The notes: generated by a model from the letters alone, not told the origin. 64,000 bases of DNA from Pleurodeles waltl (GCF_031143425.1 NC_090450.1:220421442-220485441); one strand, 5' to 3'. Shown: positions 1 through 10,928, counted from the stretch's first letter. Made by a program: numbers and translations.

Positions 1-1
1 A

Positions 2-685
2 CAACAGTTCCCTACTGATGCTACGAAAGTGGCATTCGTCTTGTCTTATTTGGGTGGCACAGCAGCCAATTGGTCAATCCCTTTCGTGGATAGAGATGAT
101 CCCATCCTCCATAATTGGAATCAATTTAAACGTACCATGACCAGCCTTTTTGCAAAACACACTTTCATGCAGGCAAGTGATAATGAGCTTTTAAATCTTA
201 AACAAGGTAACAAGGATTTATTGACCTATCTCACTAGTTTTAATCGTTTACTCACCGAGACACAGTGGCCAGAAGGAAAGCGTGTCTCCCTTTTTTATAA
301 AGGTTTGAGAGACGAGTTAAAAGACGCGCTGGCTCATATCGTTGATTTGCCAGAAGACTATTCGGACTTTGTAGATTTAGTTGTGAAATTAGAACATAGA
401 CTAGGAGAAAGAAAGGGAGATAAATACAAACTGGAATCACGGTTAACTTTTATGAAACACGAGAAGAAAGACACAGATAATAAACTCCCTGAACCTGAGC
501 CTATGCAAATAGGGACACTCAGAGGTCCACTCACATCAGAGGAAAAAGAAAGAAGGAGAAAACTTCAATTATGTTTATATTGTGGCAGGGCAGGTCACTT
601 TGCCAGAGAATGTCCAGTAAAGCCTAAAACTCCACAAAAGGGTGCTGTTTCCTCCACCTCCTCAACTGAATCGGGAAACGATTAA
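2..685 (+). CDS. gag: Gag polyprotein of Ty3/Gypsy element (C-terminal part)
   Basis: Structural Gag of a retrotransposon, forming the particle that packages element RNA. The frame is open from the first bases, so the true start is upstream of the window. The first two-thirds match the capsid-type retrotransposon Gag fold (motifs such as NWNQFKRTMTSLF and FYKGLRDELKDAL). Near the C-terminus is one canonical CCHC zinc knuckle, CLYCGRAGHFAREC, for nucleic-acid binding. A Ser/Thr tail ends at the TAA at 683-685. The stop lies just downstream of a slippery heptamer, and pol is in the -1 frame, so a Gag-Pol fusion is expected from frameshifting. No internal stop is seen in the visible part. Confidence 0.9.
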   Translation, partial: QQFPTDATKVAFVLSYLGGTAANWSIPFVDRDDPILHNWNQFKRTMTSLFAKHTFMQASDNELLNLKQGNKDLLTYLTSFNRLLTETQWPEGKRVSLFYKGLRDELKDALAHIVDLPEDYSDFVDLVVKLEHRLGERKGDKYKLESRLTFMKHEKKDTDNKLPEPEPMQIGTLRGPLTSEEKERRRKLQLCLYCGRAGHFARECPVKPKTPQKGAVSSTSSTESGND

Positions 686-738
686 GCTCGACAAGGGGAG
701 AGGTTACTTGTTCGAGAAAACATCTTAATCAAACCTCT
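673..738 (+). promoter_or_regulatory. -1 programmed ribosomal frameshift signal (slippery heptamer plus H-type pseudoknot)
   Basis: GGGAAAC at 673-679 is phased G_GGA_AAC in the gag frame. After a 7-nt spacer, CTCGACAAG (687-695) pairs with CTTGTTCGAG (707-716) with one bulged T. Loop bases AGAGGTT (699-705) pair with AACCTCT (732-738), giving an H-type pseudoknot. The -1 frame opens after a TGA at 667-669 and continues into protease. Slippery site, spacer and pseudoknot all fit a functional -1 signal. GGGAAAC is also the known site in PEG10 and related Sushi-class elements. Confidence 0.88.
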
Positions 739-1190
739 AATGCTGCAGCCTTCATGGTACCGCACATACCTAGACATTTCATAATTCAGGTCGTTTTAAT
801 TGTTACTACCCAAGTGAGGCATTCTCTCCCTGTCCTACTGGACTCAGGCGCGACAGGAAATTTTGTGGATAATAAGTTAGCTGAAAACTTAGGACTTCCT
901 ATGTGCCTAAAGCCTTGTCCAGAAGCAGTATGTGCAGTGGATGGGTCAGAATTGACCTCTGGATTAATCACAAAACAAACAAGTCCACTTGTTATGGTCT
1001 GTCAGAACGGGCACACAGAGGTGATTAGCTTTGATCTGATAGATACTCCTAATTTTGGTTTGATTCTCGGGGTACCCTGGTTAACAACTCATAACCCAAA
1101 AATTGACTGGGTGAATAGAACTGTTACTTTGGATTCCTCTTTCTGTAGAACCAATTGCTATCAAGAAGCAGGTACAGAACAGAGCACAGT
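676..1190 (+). CDS. pol: Pol N-terminal part: aspartic protease
   Basis: Retropepsin-like protease that would process Gag and Gag-Pol inside the particle. The active-site motif LLDSGATGNFV is clear, and the later LILGVPWL fits the second conserved hydrophobic-G strand. The frame begins by -1 frameshifting from gag, so no own start codon is needed. The frame stays open to 1272, but homology passes to the next frame at about 1155-1200, which implies loss of one base (or gain of two) there. That would separate protease from reverse transcriptase in this copy. Confidence 0.82.
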
Positions 1191-2378
1191 ATACACTGTG
1201 CTAGTGTTACACAAGATGAACCAAGTCTCCCTCCTGAATATTCTGACTTTAAAGACGTCTTTGATCCAGTAAAGGCTAGTGTGCTGCCCCCACATCGGTC
1301 TTATGACTGCCGTATAGATCTTATCCCAGGGGCCCCTTTACCTAATAACAGAGTATATGCTTTGACTGACGAAGAAACCAAATACTTAAGAACCTACCTA
1401 GATGACCTACTACAGTCTGGGTTCATCCGTCATTCCACATCTCCGGTATCATCTCCACTCTTTTTTATCCCGAAGCCGGATAAATCCCTGCGCGCGTGTA
1501 TCGATTATAGAGGACTAAATAAGGCTACAATAAAGAATAAATATCCTCTTCCTCTAATACCTGTGTTGTTGGATCAATTAAGACATTCTACTGTATACAC
1601 TAAACTAGATCTGCGGGGAGCTTACCACCTGGTCCGAGTAAAAGAGGGGGATGAGTGGAAGACAGCTTTCAAGACAAAGTTTGGTTTATTTGAGTACACA
1701 GTAATGCCCTTTGGGTTATGTAATGCCCCTGCGGCCTTTCAGTTCTTTATAAATGAGGTCCTACACGAATTCCTGGACGTTTGTGTCATAGTATACATAG
1801 ACGACATCCTCATTTACTCTAAGAACTCAGAAGAACATACCCAACATGTTCGTGCAGTATTATCAAAGTTAAAAGAAAATCATCTTTTTGCTAAGTTAGA
1901 AAAGTGTACTTTTAATGTCAGCAAGGTGGACTTTTTAGGATACTGCCTGTCACCTCAAGGGATAACTATGGATGTAAAGAAAATCAGTGATATTGCTGAT
2001 TGGCCAGAACCATCCTCTGTAAAAGATATTCAGAAATTTCTGGGTTTCGCCAATTTTTATAGGAGGTTTATTGCACATTTTGCAGACATTGCGGCCCCAA
2101 TAACTACCTTGTTGCGGAAAGGGCAACGATTTCTTTGGACTGATGAGGCGGCACACGCCTTTCAACTCCTAAAACAAAAGTTCACTTCAGCCCCAATTCT
2201 GAAACATCCTGATCCTGACTTGCCCTTTTTTGTTGAAGCGGATGCTTCACAAGTAGCTTTAGGAGGAGTTCTCTCTCAACGAGATATAGTAGATGGCCAG
2301 TTACATCCTATAGCCTTCTATTCCAAAAGTTATTACCAGCTGAACAAAATTACACTGTGGCTGAAAGGGAACTACTAG
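1155..2378 (+). pseudogene. pol: Pol: reverse transcriptase and start of RNase H
   Basis: Reverse transcriptase that copies element RNA into DNA. The linker before RT (SLPPEYSDFKDVFDP) is typical of vertebrate Gypsy pol. The RT core shows RACIDYRGLN, TKLDLRGAYH, MPFGLCNAPAAFQ and the catalytic YIDDILIYS near 1795-1821. Downstream are the thumb motif DFLGYCLSPQGI and the start of RNase H (FFVEADASQVALGG, containing a catalytic Asp). The frame ends at 2378 in out-of-frame sequence; RNase H continues in another frame from about 2337, implying a second 1-base deletion at about 2326-2337. Both breaks mean this copy cannot make full Pol without correction. Confidence 0.9.
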
Positions 2379-4150
2379 CTATCAAAGTAGCCTTTTCAGA
2401 ATGGAGGCATCATTTAATGGGAGCCAAGTACCCAGTTACAATCTTTTCTGACCATAAGAACCTACAGTTTTTTGGATCACTTAAAGCACTAACACCACGT
2501 CAGATGCGCTGGTTAATTTTTTTTAGCACATTTGACTTTGTTATAACCTATAGACCAGGTGCACAACAAATTCAATCTGATGTGTTATCTAGATACGGAC
2601 ATACCTCAGACATGAAACAAGATAAAATAGGAGAACCCATTATTCCTCCGCAAAGGTTTTTGGCACCAGTACAACAGAAGGATTTCATCACAGATCTATA
2701 TAATGCACACATGCAAATAGCACCTCAGGATTGGTTAAAGGATTCCCATAACACAATACAACGAGGTTTATTGTATCACGACAACATGCTGTTAGTGCCC
2801 ACCTCTGAATTACAAACACAGGTGATAATTTGGCATCACGCCTCACCGTTGGCAGGTCATCCTGGTTGGGTAAAAACCCTGGAAAATGTGCAAAAACACT
2901 TTTGGTGGGACACTATAAGAAAGGACATTAAGCAATTTGTCACTACCTGTCCAATTTGTGCAAGACATAAATCTTCTCATAAGGCCCCTGACGGCTTGTT
3001 AATACCAATGCCAACACCCAAGCAACCTTGGCACACTGTGAGCGTAGACTTTATTGTAGGCTTACCACCTGTAAAATCCTTCACAACAGTGTTGGTTATA
3101 GTGGATTTTTTATCTAAAATGGCACATTTTGTACCATTACGGAAATTACCCACGGCGGCAGAATTTGCCGATATTTTTATAAGGGAAATTGTGCGTTTAC
3201 ATGGTTTGCCAAGCAAAGTGGTGTCAGATCGAGGGAGCCAGTTCAACTCTAGATTTTGGAAAAAATTATGTGAAAAACTGAAAATAGATGTGGCATTATC
3301 CACTGCTTTCCACCCAGAGACAGATGGACAGACTGAACGACTGAACCAAACCTTACTTCAAACGCTACGTTGTTTATTGGCTGATTATTCTAGTGAATGG
3401 TTGGAAGCTCTCCCTGTAGCGGAGTTTGTTTATAATAATACTGAGCATTCAGCTCTACTTTGCTCACCATTCTATTTCTTGCAGGGGTATCATCCAAGAG
3501 CTATACCCATTTTGTTAGAAGAGTCCCTGTTGCCTACAGTAACGGATAGACTAACGAGGTTAGGTGACATACAAGACAAAGCCAGGAAACATTTATTAAA
3601 GTACAAGGAAAGCATGAAAAGACAAGCAGACAAACACAGATCTGAGGCCCCAATGTATAAAATTGGTGACAAGGTATGGCTCTCCACAAAGAACCTAAAC
3701 ATAGAGGGATCCCGAAAGCTGCAACCACGTTTCATTGGACCCTTTAGTATAACTGCCATAGTAAACCCGGTAACAGTAAAATTAGATTTACCAAAAGAAT
3801 ATCCAGTACATACTACATTCCATGTGTCCTTGCTTAAGCCGTACAACCCAAAAACCCGACCTGAACCACCACCTCCACCCATACCAATTAAGGGAAATCT
3901 AGAATATGAAGTGAAAAGCATAAAAGACTCAAAAAGAATTAGTGGACGTCTGTTTTATTTAGTAGAATGGAAAGGATATGATGAATCTGAGAATTCATGG
4001 GAACCAGCATCATATGTACATGCCCCACAGCTGATTAGACGGTTTTATTTAAAAAACCCAGGAAAACCCCGTCCTGTAGGAGGGCCTTTGAGGGGGGCAA
4101 CTGTTAGGTTTTGTGCACAGCAAAGAGCATGTCCCCTCTCACTGCACTAG
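2337..4150 (+). CDS. pol: Pol C-terminal part: RNase H, integrase, chromodomain
   Basis: Continues RNase H (AERELLAIKVAFSEW, VTIFSDHKNLQFF, then PGAQQIQSDVLSR). The integrase has the HHCC zinc-binding region (WHHASPLAGHPGW to TCPICARH) and the DDE core: D in VSVDFIVGLPP, D in VVSDRGSQF and E in HPETDGQTERLN. A GPY/F-like module (QPRFIGPFSITAI) follows. The last ~55 residues are a chromodomain (FYLVEWKGYDESENSWEPA), which in chromoviruses directs integration to marked chromatin. A proline-rich stretch precedes it. The stop lies about 49 bp inside the 3' LTR. Confidence 0.92.
4090..4101 (+). other. Polypurine tract of Ty3 element
   Basis: GAGGGGGGCAAC lies directly before the presumed LTR start TGTTAGG at 4102. 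This is where plus-strand DNA priming is expected. Confidence 0.65.
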
Positions 4151-4370
4151 TGGGTTCTGTAATAGCTCCCTTTTAAACTTACTATTCAAACCCTTTCTTG
4201 TTATCTCACCTCCCCCCCCTCCCCTTAGGCTTCTGTGTATGTTGTTTAATGTGCTGTTTTGTTTACACATTGGGCCTTGCTTTTACCAAGGCTTCTTTAA
4301 AACACTCCTCCCTAGGCCATGTGTTAATTCAACTCATTTGCATAATAACTGAAACTCTGCACACCTCTCA

Positions 4371-4510
4371 AGAACATGTGCAGCATGTGAGGACCACACC
4401 CAGCTCTTCAAACCACACCCAGCTCTGCTCACCTTTCAAGAACATGTGCAGCATGTGAGGACCACACCCAGCCCTTCAAACCACACCCAGCTCTTCGAAC
4501 CACACCCAGC
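4371..4510 (+). repeat. U3 tandem duplication, period 68 bp
   Basis: AGAACATGTGCAGCATGTGA begins at 4371 and again at 4439, followed both times by repeats of ACCACACCCAGC. It sits just upstream of the TATA box, where LTR enhancers are normally found. Confidence 0.8.
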
Positions 4511-4516
4511 CCTGTC

Positions 4517-4525
4517 TATAAAAGG
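4517..4525 (+). promoter_or_regulatory. LTR TATA box
   Basis: TATAAAAGG within the 3' LTR, downstream of the duplicated U3 block. Transcription would be expected to start about 25-30 bp farther on, marking the U3/R border. Confidence 0.65.
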
Positions 4526-5524
4526 CAGCCCCCGAACCTCACCCAGTGCTTGTGCTCGTCTACCTCCCGCTTACCTGAGTACAGATCCCTCGGCGCTGGC
4601 ACTCCTGCTCTCTACAGACTTTCATTGGCTTCAATGGGCGCAGCTGCTGGCTCTTCCTTCTTCTGGTTTCCGGTTCCTCCTTGCCTCAGCCTCTCTCCTA
4701 CAAACAACCTGCAAAAGAGAAAGAAGACAAGGTTAGACTGATCAGTATCTCTTGCCAGCAACAAGTAAGTGCAAAACTTTTTATTACCTGAAGGAACTTT
4801 GACAACAATTTCTGGATTCGTGTGTGGACGGTTTGAAGCAAGATACCTTCCACGAACATTGTGACTCAGGCTCTTTGTTGCAAGAATACCTTGCGGAGCT
4901 TTGTGAAACAAACATTGTTTTTTTTTTATGGAACTTTTAAGAATCGAACAGTGGAAACCATTAACAGCAAGGCAAAAAGTAAATCAAGGACTTGCACAAA
5001 TTACATGCTGTATTTTGATGTAAAAGTACAGTATTTGTTTTCCAAAAGATTCTGGAGATATGGGAAAAGTGAGTCTGCTATTGGGAATTTAGGCTTTAGT
5101 TATATTAAGATGAATGTTTGATATTGGTAATTCTGATAACGGTATTTGTTTAATGTTTTAGAAGCTTTACAGTAATAGAAAGCACATCCCAGAGCAGTAA
5201 CACATTCCAAACCTGGAAACTCGAGACCAGGATCCAAGAGGTACTTTTAGAAGAGAATTTCTAATAAATAAAGGGATAGTCAGGAACCCATTTAGGAATA
5301 GGTTGCACTTATCTGTTCTTTGTTTATGTTTCATTAGGCACCAGTTTCTACAGAAGTCAGAAAGGGCCGCAGATTTGTGCAGCACTTCAACAGTGGAAAC
5401 GCAAGAACGGTGTTGTCTCTTTTTTATTTTATCCACTTCCCCCCTACCCTTGAGCTTCTGTTCTTAGTGCACTGTGTTAAAAACTAGTGTGCTGGAACAA
5501 GCAGTTTCAGGGTGGGGTCGGATT

Positions 5525-6242
5525 GTCTTCAACCTCCATCAGAACTGAACAAGAACTCAGGTGAGCTGGGCTTTGACAAAGCCACAACAGAGCCTTCCCC
5601 CTCTGGAAACACCAGCACAGCACCCACCCAGCAGGCCCATACCTCTGTCCCCAGGACACGTCAAGCAGCAGTGTGTCCACCACTACAGGGAACCCAGCTA
5701 ACCCACCACCCCAACAACAGCAGGGACCTGGGGACAGTGGCAGTGGGCACACGGTTCAGGGGACGTAGGCCCAGGAACACAAGGGAACTGGGAGGGCTGC
5801 TCTGCAACAGGGGGAGGACAAGCCCAGGGAACCCACTCTCCACGAGGCCCTCTCCAACATCATGGGAGCCTACCACCATTCCCAGGAGACAATGGCAACG
5901 GTACTGGCCAAGTTTCAGGAGACCCAGCGGCTGCAGGAGGAACAGTATTTGGGGTTCAGGGAGGAACTCAAATCCATCAATTCCACCCTGGGCACCATTG
6001 TAGGGGTTCTGAAGGAACTCGTCAACACCAGGAGGGACACTGTGGCACAACAAGAGGCCCCTGACACTAGCCTGGACGATGAACTGCCCACCACTTCCGC
6101 CGGTGCTAGTGGACAGGAGGCACCACCACAGGACCATGACACCAACACCCCACCTCCTGCAGATGGAGAACCACCCCGCAAACGGTCCCTGAGATCCGGG
6201 ACTAAGACAGAGAACAATGCCAAGACCCCAGCCAAGAAATGA
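5525..6242 (+). pseudogene. Harbinger third gene, exon 2 only (coiled-coil and basic tail)
   Basis: Homologous to the C-terminal exon of the Myb/SANT-like third gene of copy 2. Both share TSVPRTRQ..AVCPPLQG, then a heptad-like region (here QETMATVLAKFQETQRLQEE … INSTLGTIVGVLKELV), then ASGQEAPPQD and the basic tail GEPPRKRSLRSGTK. The frame changes between the 5512-6003 and 5862-6242 readings, so at least one indel is present. Exon 1 with the DNA-binding domain is missing because the copy is cut by the Ty3 element. It is convergent with the transposase. Function is unknown; in copy 2 the same protein carries a Myb/SANT-like domain, so a DNA-binding accessory role is inferred. Confidence 0.75.
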
Positions 6243-6428
6243 GACCACCCTGATTGCCATCCTTTTGTCCCACTTTGTCACCCTGTCCATCCATCAACTG
6301 CCCATGCTCCACTTCCTATGCCCCTTTGGACAATGCACCTGTGAGACTAATAGACTTGACTCTGCCATGGACATTCCTCCACCATCACCCCTGACCATTT
6401 TACAACCCCCTCCACTATTTAGCACTTA

Positions 6429-6434
6429 AATAAA
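6429..6434 (+). terminator. Polyadenylation signal of third gene, copy 1
   Basis: AATAAA about 190 bp after the stop of the third gene, before the convergent transposase gene. Confidence 0.5.
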
Positions 6435-6607
6435 CACTGTTAAATCACAAAACTATCTGGAGTCAGTCTGTGCATTCACAATTGTGTATTTGCAATAACT
6501 GAGGGAAATAGCAATGTCCATTGTATTGTCAACATACCTATGTCACACAGCTCTAGTCCATGAGGAAACAAAGCAGATGTCACACAGTGGGACCCATATC
6601 TGTGAAA

Positions 6608-7863
6608 TCAAAAGGGAAAGTGACAACTCAGGGTCCATACACTGGGTGAAAGTGACAGACAGATGAGAGGTAGAACAAGTGTATCAGATGTAGCAGGCAG
6701 TGATGTCTTCTTACCTGTTTCACACTGGAAGTAATGATGAATCACTGTGTTTCTGTTGTTGATGTCGTCTTCTTCTGCTTCCTCGTCTTCACTGTCCACA
6801 GGATCCACAGCTGCTACAAGACCTCCATCTGGACCATCCTCCTGCAGAAAAGGCACCTGTCGTCGCAAAGCCAAGTTGTGAAACATACAGCAGGCCACAA
6901 TGATCTGGCACACCTTCTTTGGTGAGCAGAATAGGGAACCACCTGTCATATGGAGGCACCTGAACCTGGCCTTCAGGAGGCTGAAGGTCTTCTCTATAAC
7001 CCTCCTAGTTCGCCCATGTGCCTCATTGTAGCATTACTCTGCCCTTGTCCTGGGATTTCTCACTGGGGTCAGTAGCCATGACTGGTTGGGGTACCCAGAG
7101 TCACCTGCAAATGTCGAGGGACAACTGTTAGACACATTCTAACTCTTAGGGACAACCCCAGGCCCAGACACCTAGTCACACTGTATAGGGTCCATGTCCT
7201 CACCTAATAGCCACACATGGTGCCTCTGGAGTTGCCCCATCACATAAGGGATGCTGCTATTTCTCAGAATGTAAGCGTCAGGCACTGAGCCAGGAAATTT
7301 GGCGTTCACATGGGAGATGTACTGGTCGGCCAAACACACCATCAGCTCATTCATAGTTTGGTAACTCTTCCGGTTTCTGTACACCTGTTCATTCCTGCGG
7401 AGGGAACCAAGGCCACATGTGTCCCATCAATGGAACCTATGATGTTGGTGATATGTCCCCAGGCATAGAAGTCACCTTTCACCTTAGGCAAATCCTCCAC
7501 CTGTGGGAAAACGATGTAGCTGCGCATGTGTTTCAGCAGGGCAGACAACACACTGGACAACACGTTGGAAAACATAGGCTGGGACATCCCTGATGCTACG
7601 GCCACTGTCGTCTGAAAAGACCCACTTGCCAGGAAATGGATTACTGACAGCACCTGCACTAGAGGGGGGATACCTGTGGGATGGCGGATAGTTGACATCA
7701 GGTCCAACTCCAACTGGGCACACAGTTCCTGGATTGTGGCATGCTCCAGTCTGTAGGTGACAATTACATGTCGCTGTTCCATTGTCGACAGGTCCACCAG
7801 CGGTCTGTACATCGGAGGATGCCGCCATCTCCTCCTCTGCCCCAGCGGATGTGCTCTATAGAG
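6608..7863 (-). pseudogene. Harbinger transposase (HARBI1-type DDE), copy 1
   Basis: HARBI1-type transposase that cuts and pastes the element through terminal repeats. Exon 1 (to 7204) carries MYRPLVDLSTMEQRHVIVTY, a helical region (IQELCAQLELDL) and the first catalytic Asp in GSIDGTHVAL. The second Asp is in FPGSVPDAYILRNSSI. An intron of 99 bp (7105-7203, GT-AG) follows. Exon 2 has GYPNQSWLLTPVRNPRTRAE, the catalytic Glu in RRVIEKTFSLLKARF, CCMFHNLAL and an acidic DSEDEEAEED tail. Lesions: a -1 frame change at about 7375-7410 and an in-frame TAA at 7034-7036. The start is uncertain: MYRP at 7812 is the first good ATG, but a possible acceptor (CTCTATAG) lies upstream near 7860. Confidence 0.88.
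7105..7203 (-). other. Conserved transposase intron, copy 1
   Basis: Donor CTATTAG|GTGAGG and acceptor TTTGCAG|GTGACTC rejoin the HARBI1 reading frame. Copy 2 has a 98-bp intron at the identical codon, so the intron is an ancestral feature of this family. Confidence 0.8.
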
Positions 7864-7893
7864 GAGAACAGTGAGCAGAGGGTCAGCCAACAC

Positions 7894-8295
7894 TGACGTA
7901 CGAAAACACTACTTTATTGCACATTTTTCAATCTGCTTGTCCCTGTCTTAATGTGTATGCAAGGCCTAGATATGTGTGACGCATTTAAAATTAATGCCAT
8001 GTGGCCCCCTGAAATGGCGGCTGCCTGACCTGTAATGTGGGACAAGGGGATATGAGGTAACTGCGCTGGCGCTGTACACTGTTGCGGTAGGCGGTTGATT
8101 GCGTCGCAATCCTGCATTAGTTAACATTGGACCCTATGGGTCCCAGGAGCCAATGACGATGTATGCCGGCGGTGACGGTACGCACCGCTGCAGATGTGAC
8201 CAACATTTTCTATTTGTTCACTCACTTGATACCTGATCTTCGACAGGAGAGGACCTACACTGCACGTGCTGCATGACCTCAGTCTGGAAGAGGCA
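7894..8295. promoter_or_regulatory. Intergenic region between divergent transposase and Myb-like genes, copy 1
   Basis: About 400 bp between two divergently transcribed genes. It is the only place where both promoters can lie, so a shared bidirectional promoter is inferred. I see no convincing TATA element. No other gene is visible here. Confidence 0.4.
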
Positions 8296-10892
8296 ATGGC
8301 TCATGTGTCTGGGGAAAGGGCCCCTGACTTCACCACGGAGGAGTTGGAGAAACTAGTGGATGGTGTCCTCCCCCAGTACACGCTACTCTACGGTCCTCCA
8401 GACAAACAGGTAAGTACACTGTGAGCATGCCTTATGGGCAATGCCTGTGTGGAGTGGATGGAAGATAGGGGAGGTGAGAATGAGGCATGCATGAAATGAC
8501 GGTGAGTGCATGTGCGTCATGGCAAGGGTAGGAACGCGGGACAATGACTGTGACGGTCCGGACGGTTATATCTTCTCTTTTTCCCCTGTACTATTCCTGT
8601 TGGTCAGCGCCCACCAGAAGAAGGATATTTGGCATGCCATCGCCAAGGAAGTCCGGACCCTGGGCGTCCACCACAGATGGAGCACCCACTGCCAGAAAAG
8701 ATGGGAGGACATTCGCCGCTGGAGCAAGAAGACGGCGGAGGCCCAGCTGGGGATGGCCTCCCAACGTGGGAGGGGTGCCCGTCACACCATGACCCCCCAG
8801 TGTTCCGGGGCGGTGGCGTATCCGGAGTTGGATGGGCGCTTGAGAGCATCACAGCAGCCACAAGGGGGTGAGTACACTCTCATTCAGCTGATTCAGCGCG
8901 CATTACGAGGTATCTGGGTGGGGAAGGTGAGCTGTGGGTTCCCCTAGGCCAGGGCGAGTTTAGTAGGCAAGGTCCCTTCGTAAGGCAGGCCATGTGGCAC
9001 CCCACCAGTGTTCAGAGCCAACTACACCTAGTCAGGCTTGTGTGACTTCCATGTGTGCATCAATCGGGCATAGGCCTTGTACCCCATGTCCCTGTGATTA
9101 ATTAGGGAACTCTAAGTGCACAGCGTAGTGCAGAGGTCTTCTGTGTCTGGAGTGTCTGCCAACGGTAGCGATATTGCATGTACTCAACATGTCTTTCTTC
9201 TGTCTCTCCCCCCCTTTTTTTGGTCTCCCTGTTCTTGTGTGCAATAGCATCATCAGGCGGAGGAGCAGTGGCACCGGAGCAGGAGGGAGCTGCTTCCCAC
9301 ATGGCCCTGGAGGGCGAGACAACGGAGTCTGAAGGCACCAGTGGGACGGCGGGGACAGGAGCTGAGACCAGCGACACGGACTCCTCCTCTGATGGGAGCT
9401 CCCTTGCGGTGGCGGGCCCCTCTGTGCCCCCTGCATCTACAGGTACAGCCGCCACCCACTACCAGCAACGCCCTCCCAGCAGCCCCTCAGCGTGTGCCCC
9501 ATGGCCGCTCGCCCAGGAGGGTTGGCATCTCCTTCACCCCAGGCACCTCAGCCCCTGCCCCTGTAAGCCCTGCTGCCCTCAGTGAGGAGGCCATTGACCT
9601 CCTTAGATCCCTCACTGTTGGGCAGTCTACCATTCTGAATGCCATCCAGGGTGTAGAGAGGAAGTTGCAAAAGACCAATGCATACCTGGAGGGCAGTCAT
9701 TCTGGTCAGGCAGCCCAACAACGAGCTTTTCAGACTCTGGCCTCAGCACTGATGGCAGCCATTGTCCTGTGTCCAGCCTCCCCCCTCCAACTTCCTCCGC
9801 CTAGACCCAAACCCCTGTACCTCAGCCTATCCCATGCACACCATCAGACCAGCATGCACACACCGCAACACACAAGGGAAGCTCTGGCAAACATAAGCAC
9901 CACACATCCCACAGGCACTCACACAAGCATCATACCCATGCAGACATACCAACAGCCACTGCCTCCACTGTGTCTCCCTCCTCCCTCCCTGTCACATCTC
10001 CACTCACACCTGCATGCACTACATCTTCATCCACTACGTCCATCACCAGCACACCCATCACCACACACCGCCCACGTGCACTCACCACCCCCACTACCAC
10101 TCACACATCCCCTGTGTTCTCTCCCAGTGTGCCTGTGAGTCCACCTCCCAAGGTACACAAACGCAGTCACACACCCACCCAAAAGCCACCCACCTCACGA
10201 CAGCCTCCAGCCCATTCACCTTCACCCAAAGTCAGCAAACGTACACCACCTACAACCACTACCTCTTCCTCCACTCCCAAACCCCCTCAATCTACCCGTC
10301 CCAGTGTGTCTAAAAAAAATTCCTGTCCAACCTTGACCTCTTCCCTTCACCTCCCCCATCCCTTCAGTCCCCTAGGGCACGCCTTTCCAGGTCCCAACCC
10401 AGCACCTCAGCCACCACATCAGCGGGAACAGTGGTGCCAGCAGTAACCAGCTTCTGGAGTGCGCCAAGCAGCAGGGCAGCCAGTGTGCCAAGGAGCCAGA
10501 CCACGGACAGTCCCCCACCTCAGAAGCATAAGAAGTTGGCCACTGCCCGGAGGGAGAAGGGTAAAACACCTGCCTCCAAGGGCACTCCCAGGACTACAGT
10601 TGGGAGTGGGAAGAAAGCTGCGCCACCATCCAAGGTGGGGAGGGGGCACAGAAAGAATGGTAAGTCGCCGCCAACCTGCATGGCAGACAAGACCGCTACC
10701 AGCACCGCTGTCCAGGACACCCCCGCCACCAGCACTGCTGCCCAGGACATCGCCGCCACCAGCACCGCTGTCAAGGACACCACCGCCACCAGCACAGCTG
10801 TCAAGGACACCGCCGCCACCAGCACCGCTGCCAAGGACACCGCCGCCAGCAGCAGGCTCACTGAGCCACCCACCAGCACCGCAGGCCAATGA
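8296..10892 (+). pseudogene. Harbinger Myb/SANT-like DNA-binding protein gene, copy 1
   Basis: Second protein of Harbinger elements; in characterised systems the Myb-like partner carries the transposase to the nucleus and to terminal repeats. Exon 1 is 8296-8409, 38 codons with FTTEELEKLVDGVLPQYT, donor GTAAGT. Exon 2 is 8603-8867 with AHQKKDIWHAIAKEVRTLGV and HCQKRWEDIRRWSKKTAEAQ, completing the Myb fold. Exon 3 starts at 9248 (acceptor CAATAG) with an acidic Ser-rich region, then ALSEEAIDLLRSLTVGQSTI, a helix conserved in copy 2. The tail is Ser/Thr/Pro rich and ends in tandem TAATSTAVKDT-like repeats. Lesions: the exon 2 acceptor reads TG instead of AG, and frames change near 9450 and in the tail. 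Confidence 0.82.
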
Positions 10893-10928
10893 GCGCCACA
10901 AGCACCGCCGCTACTGAGGCCGCCATGA

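Larger units (their letters stand above)
1..5499 (+). mobile_element. Ty3/Gypsy chromodomain LTR retrotransposon, 5' truncated by window edge
   Basis: Order seen is gag, protease, reverse transcriptase, RNase H, integrase, chromodomain, purine tract, LTR, which is the Ty3/Gypsy chromovirus order. The 5' LTR and the start of gag lie outside the window. Pol carries two single-base frame lesions but is otherwise open, so the insertion looks fairly young. The right boundary near 5499 is approximate: it is the last plausible ...ACA terminus before sequence alignable to Harbinger copy 2 begins. Confidence 0.9.
4102..5499 (+). repeat. 3' LTR of the Ty3 element (right edge approximate)
   Basis: Starts TGTTAGG right after the purine tract. 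It contains a U3 tandem duplication, a TATA box and, farther on, an AATAAA near 5263. The end is set near 5499 because GGAACA is a plausible ...CA terminus and Harbinger-like sequence is recognisable shortly after. The 5' LTR is outside the window, so LTR length (~1.4 kb) is unconfirmed. Confidence 0.55.

Noticed and set aside
5661..6290. 209-codon antisense frame
   Set aside because: Shadow of the third-gene exon on the plus strand; Gly/Ser/Trp-rich composition comes from reading Pro-rich sequence in reverse.
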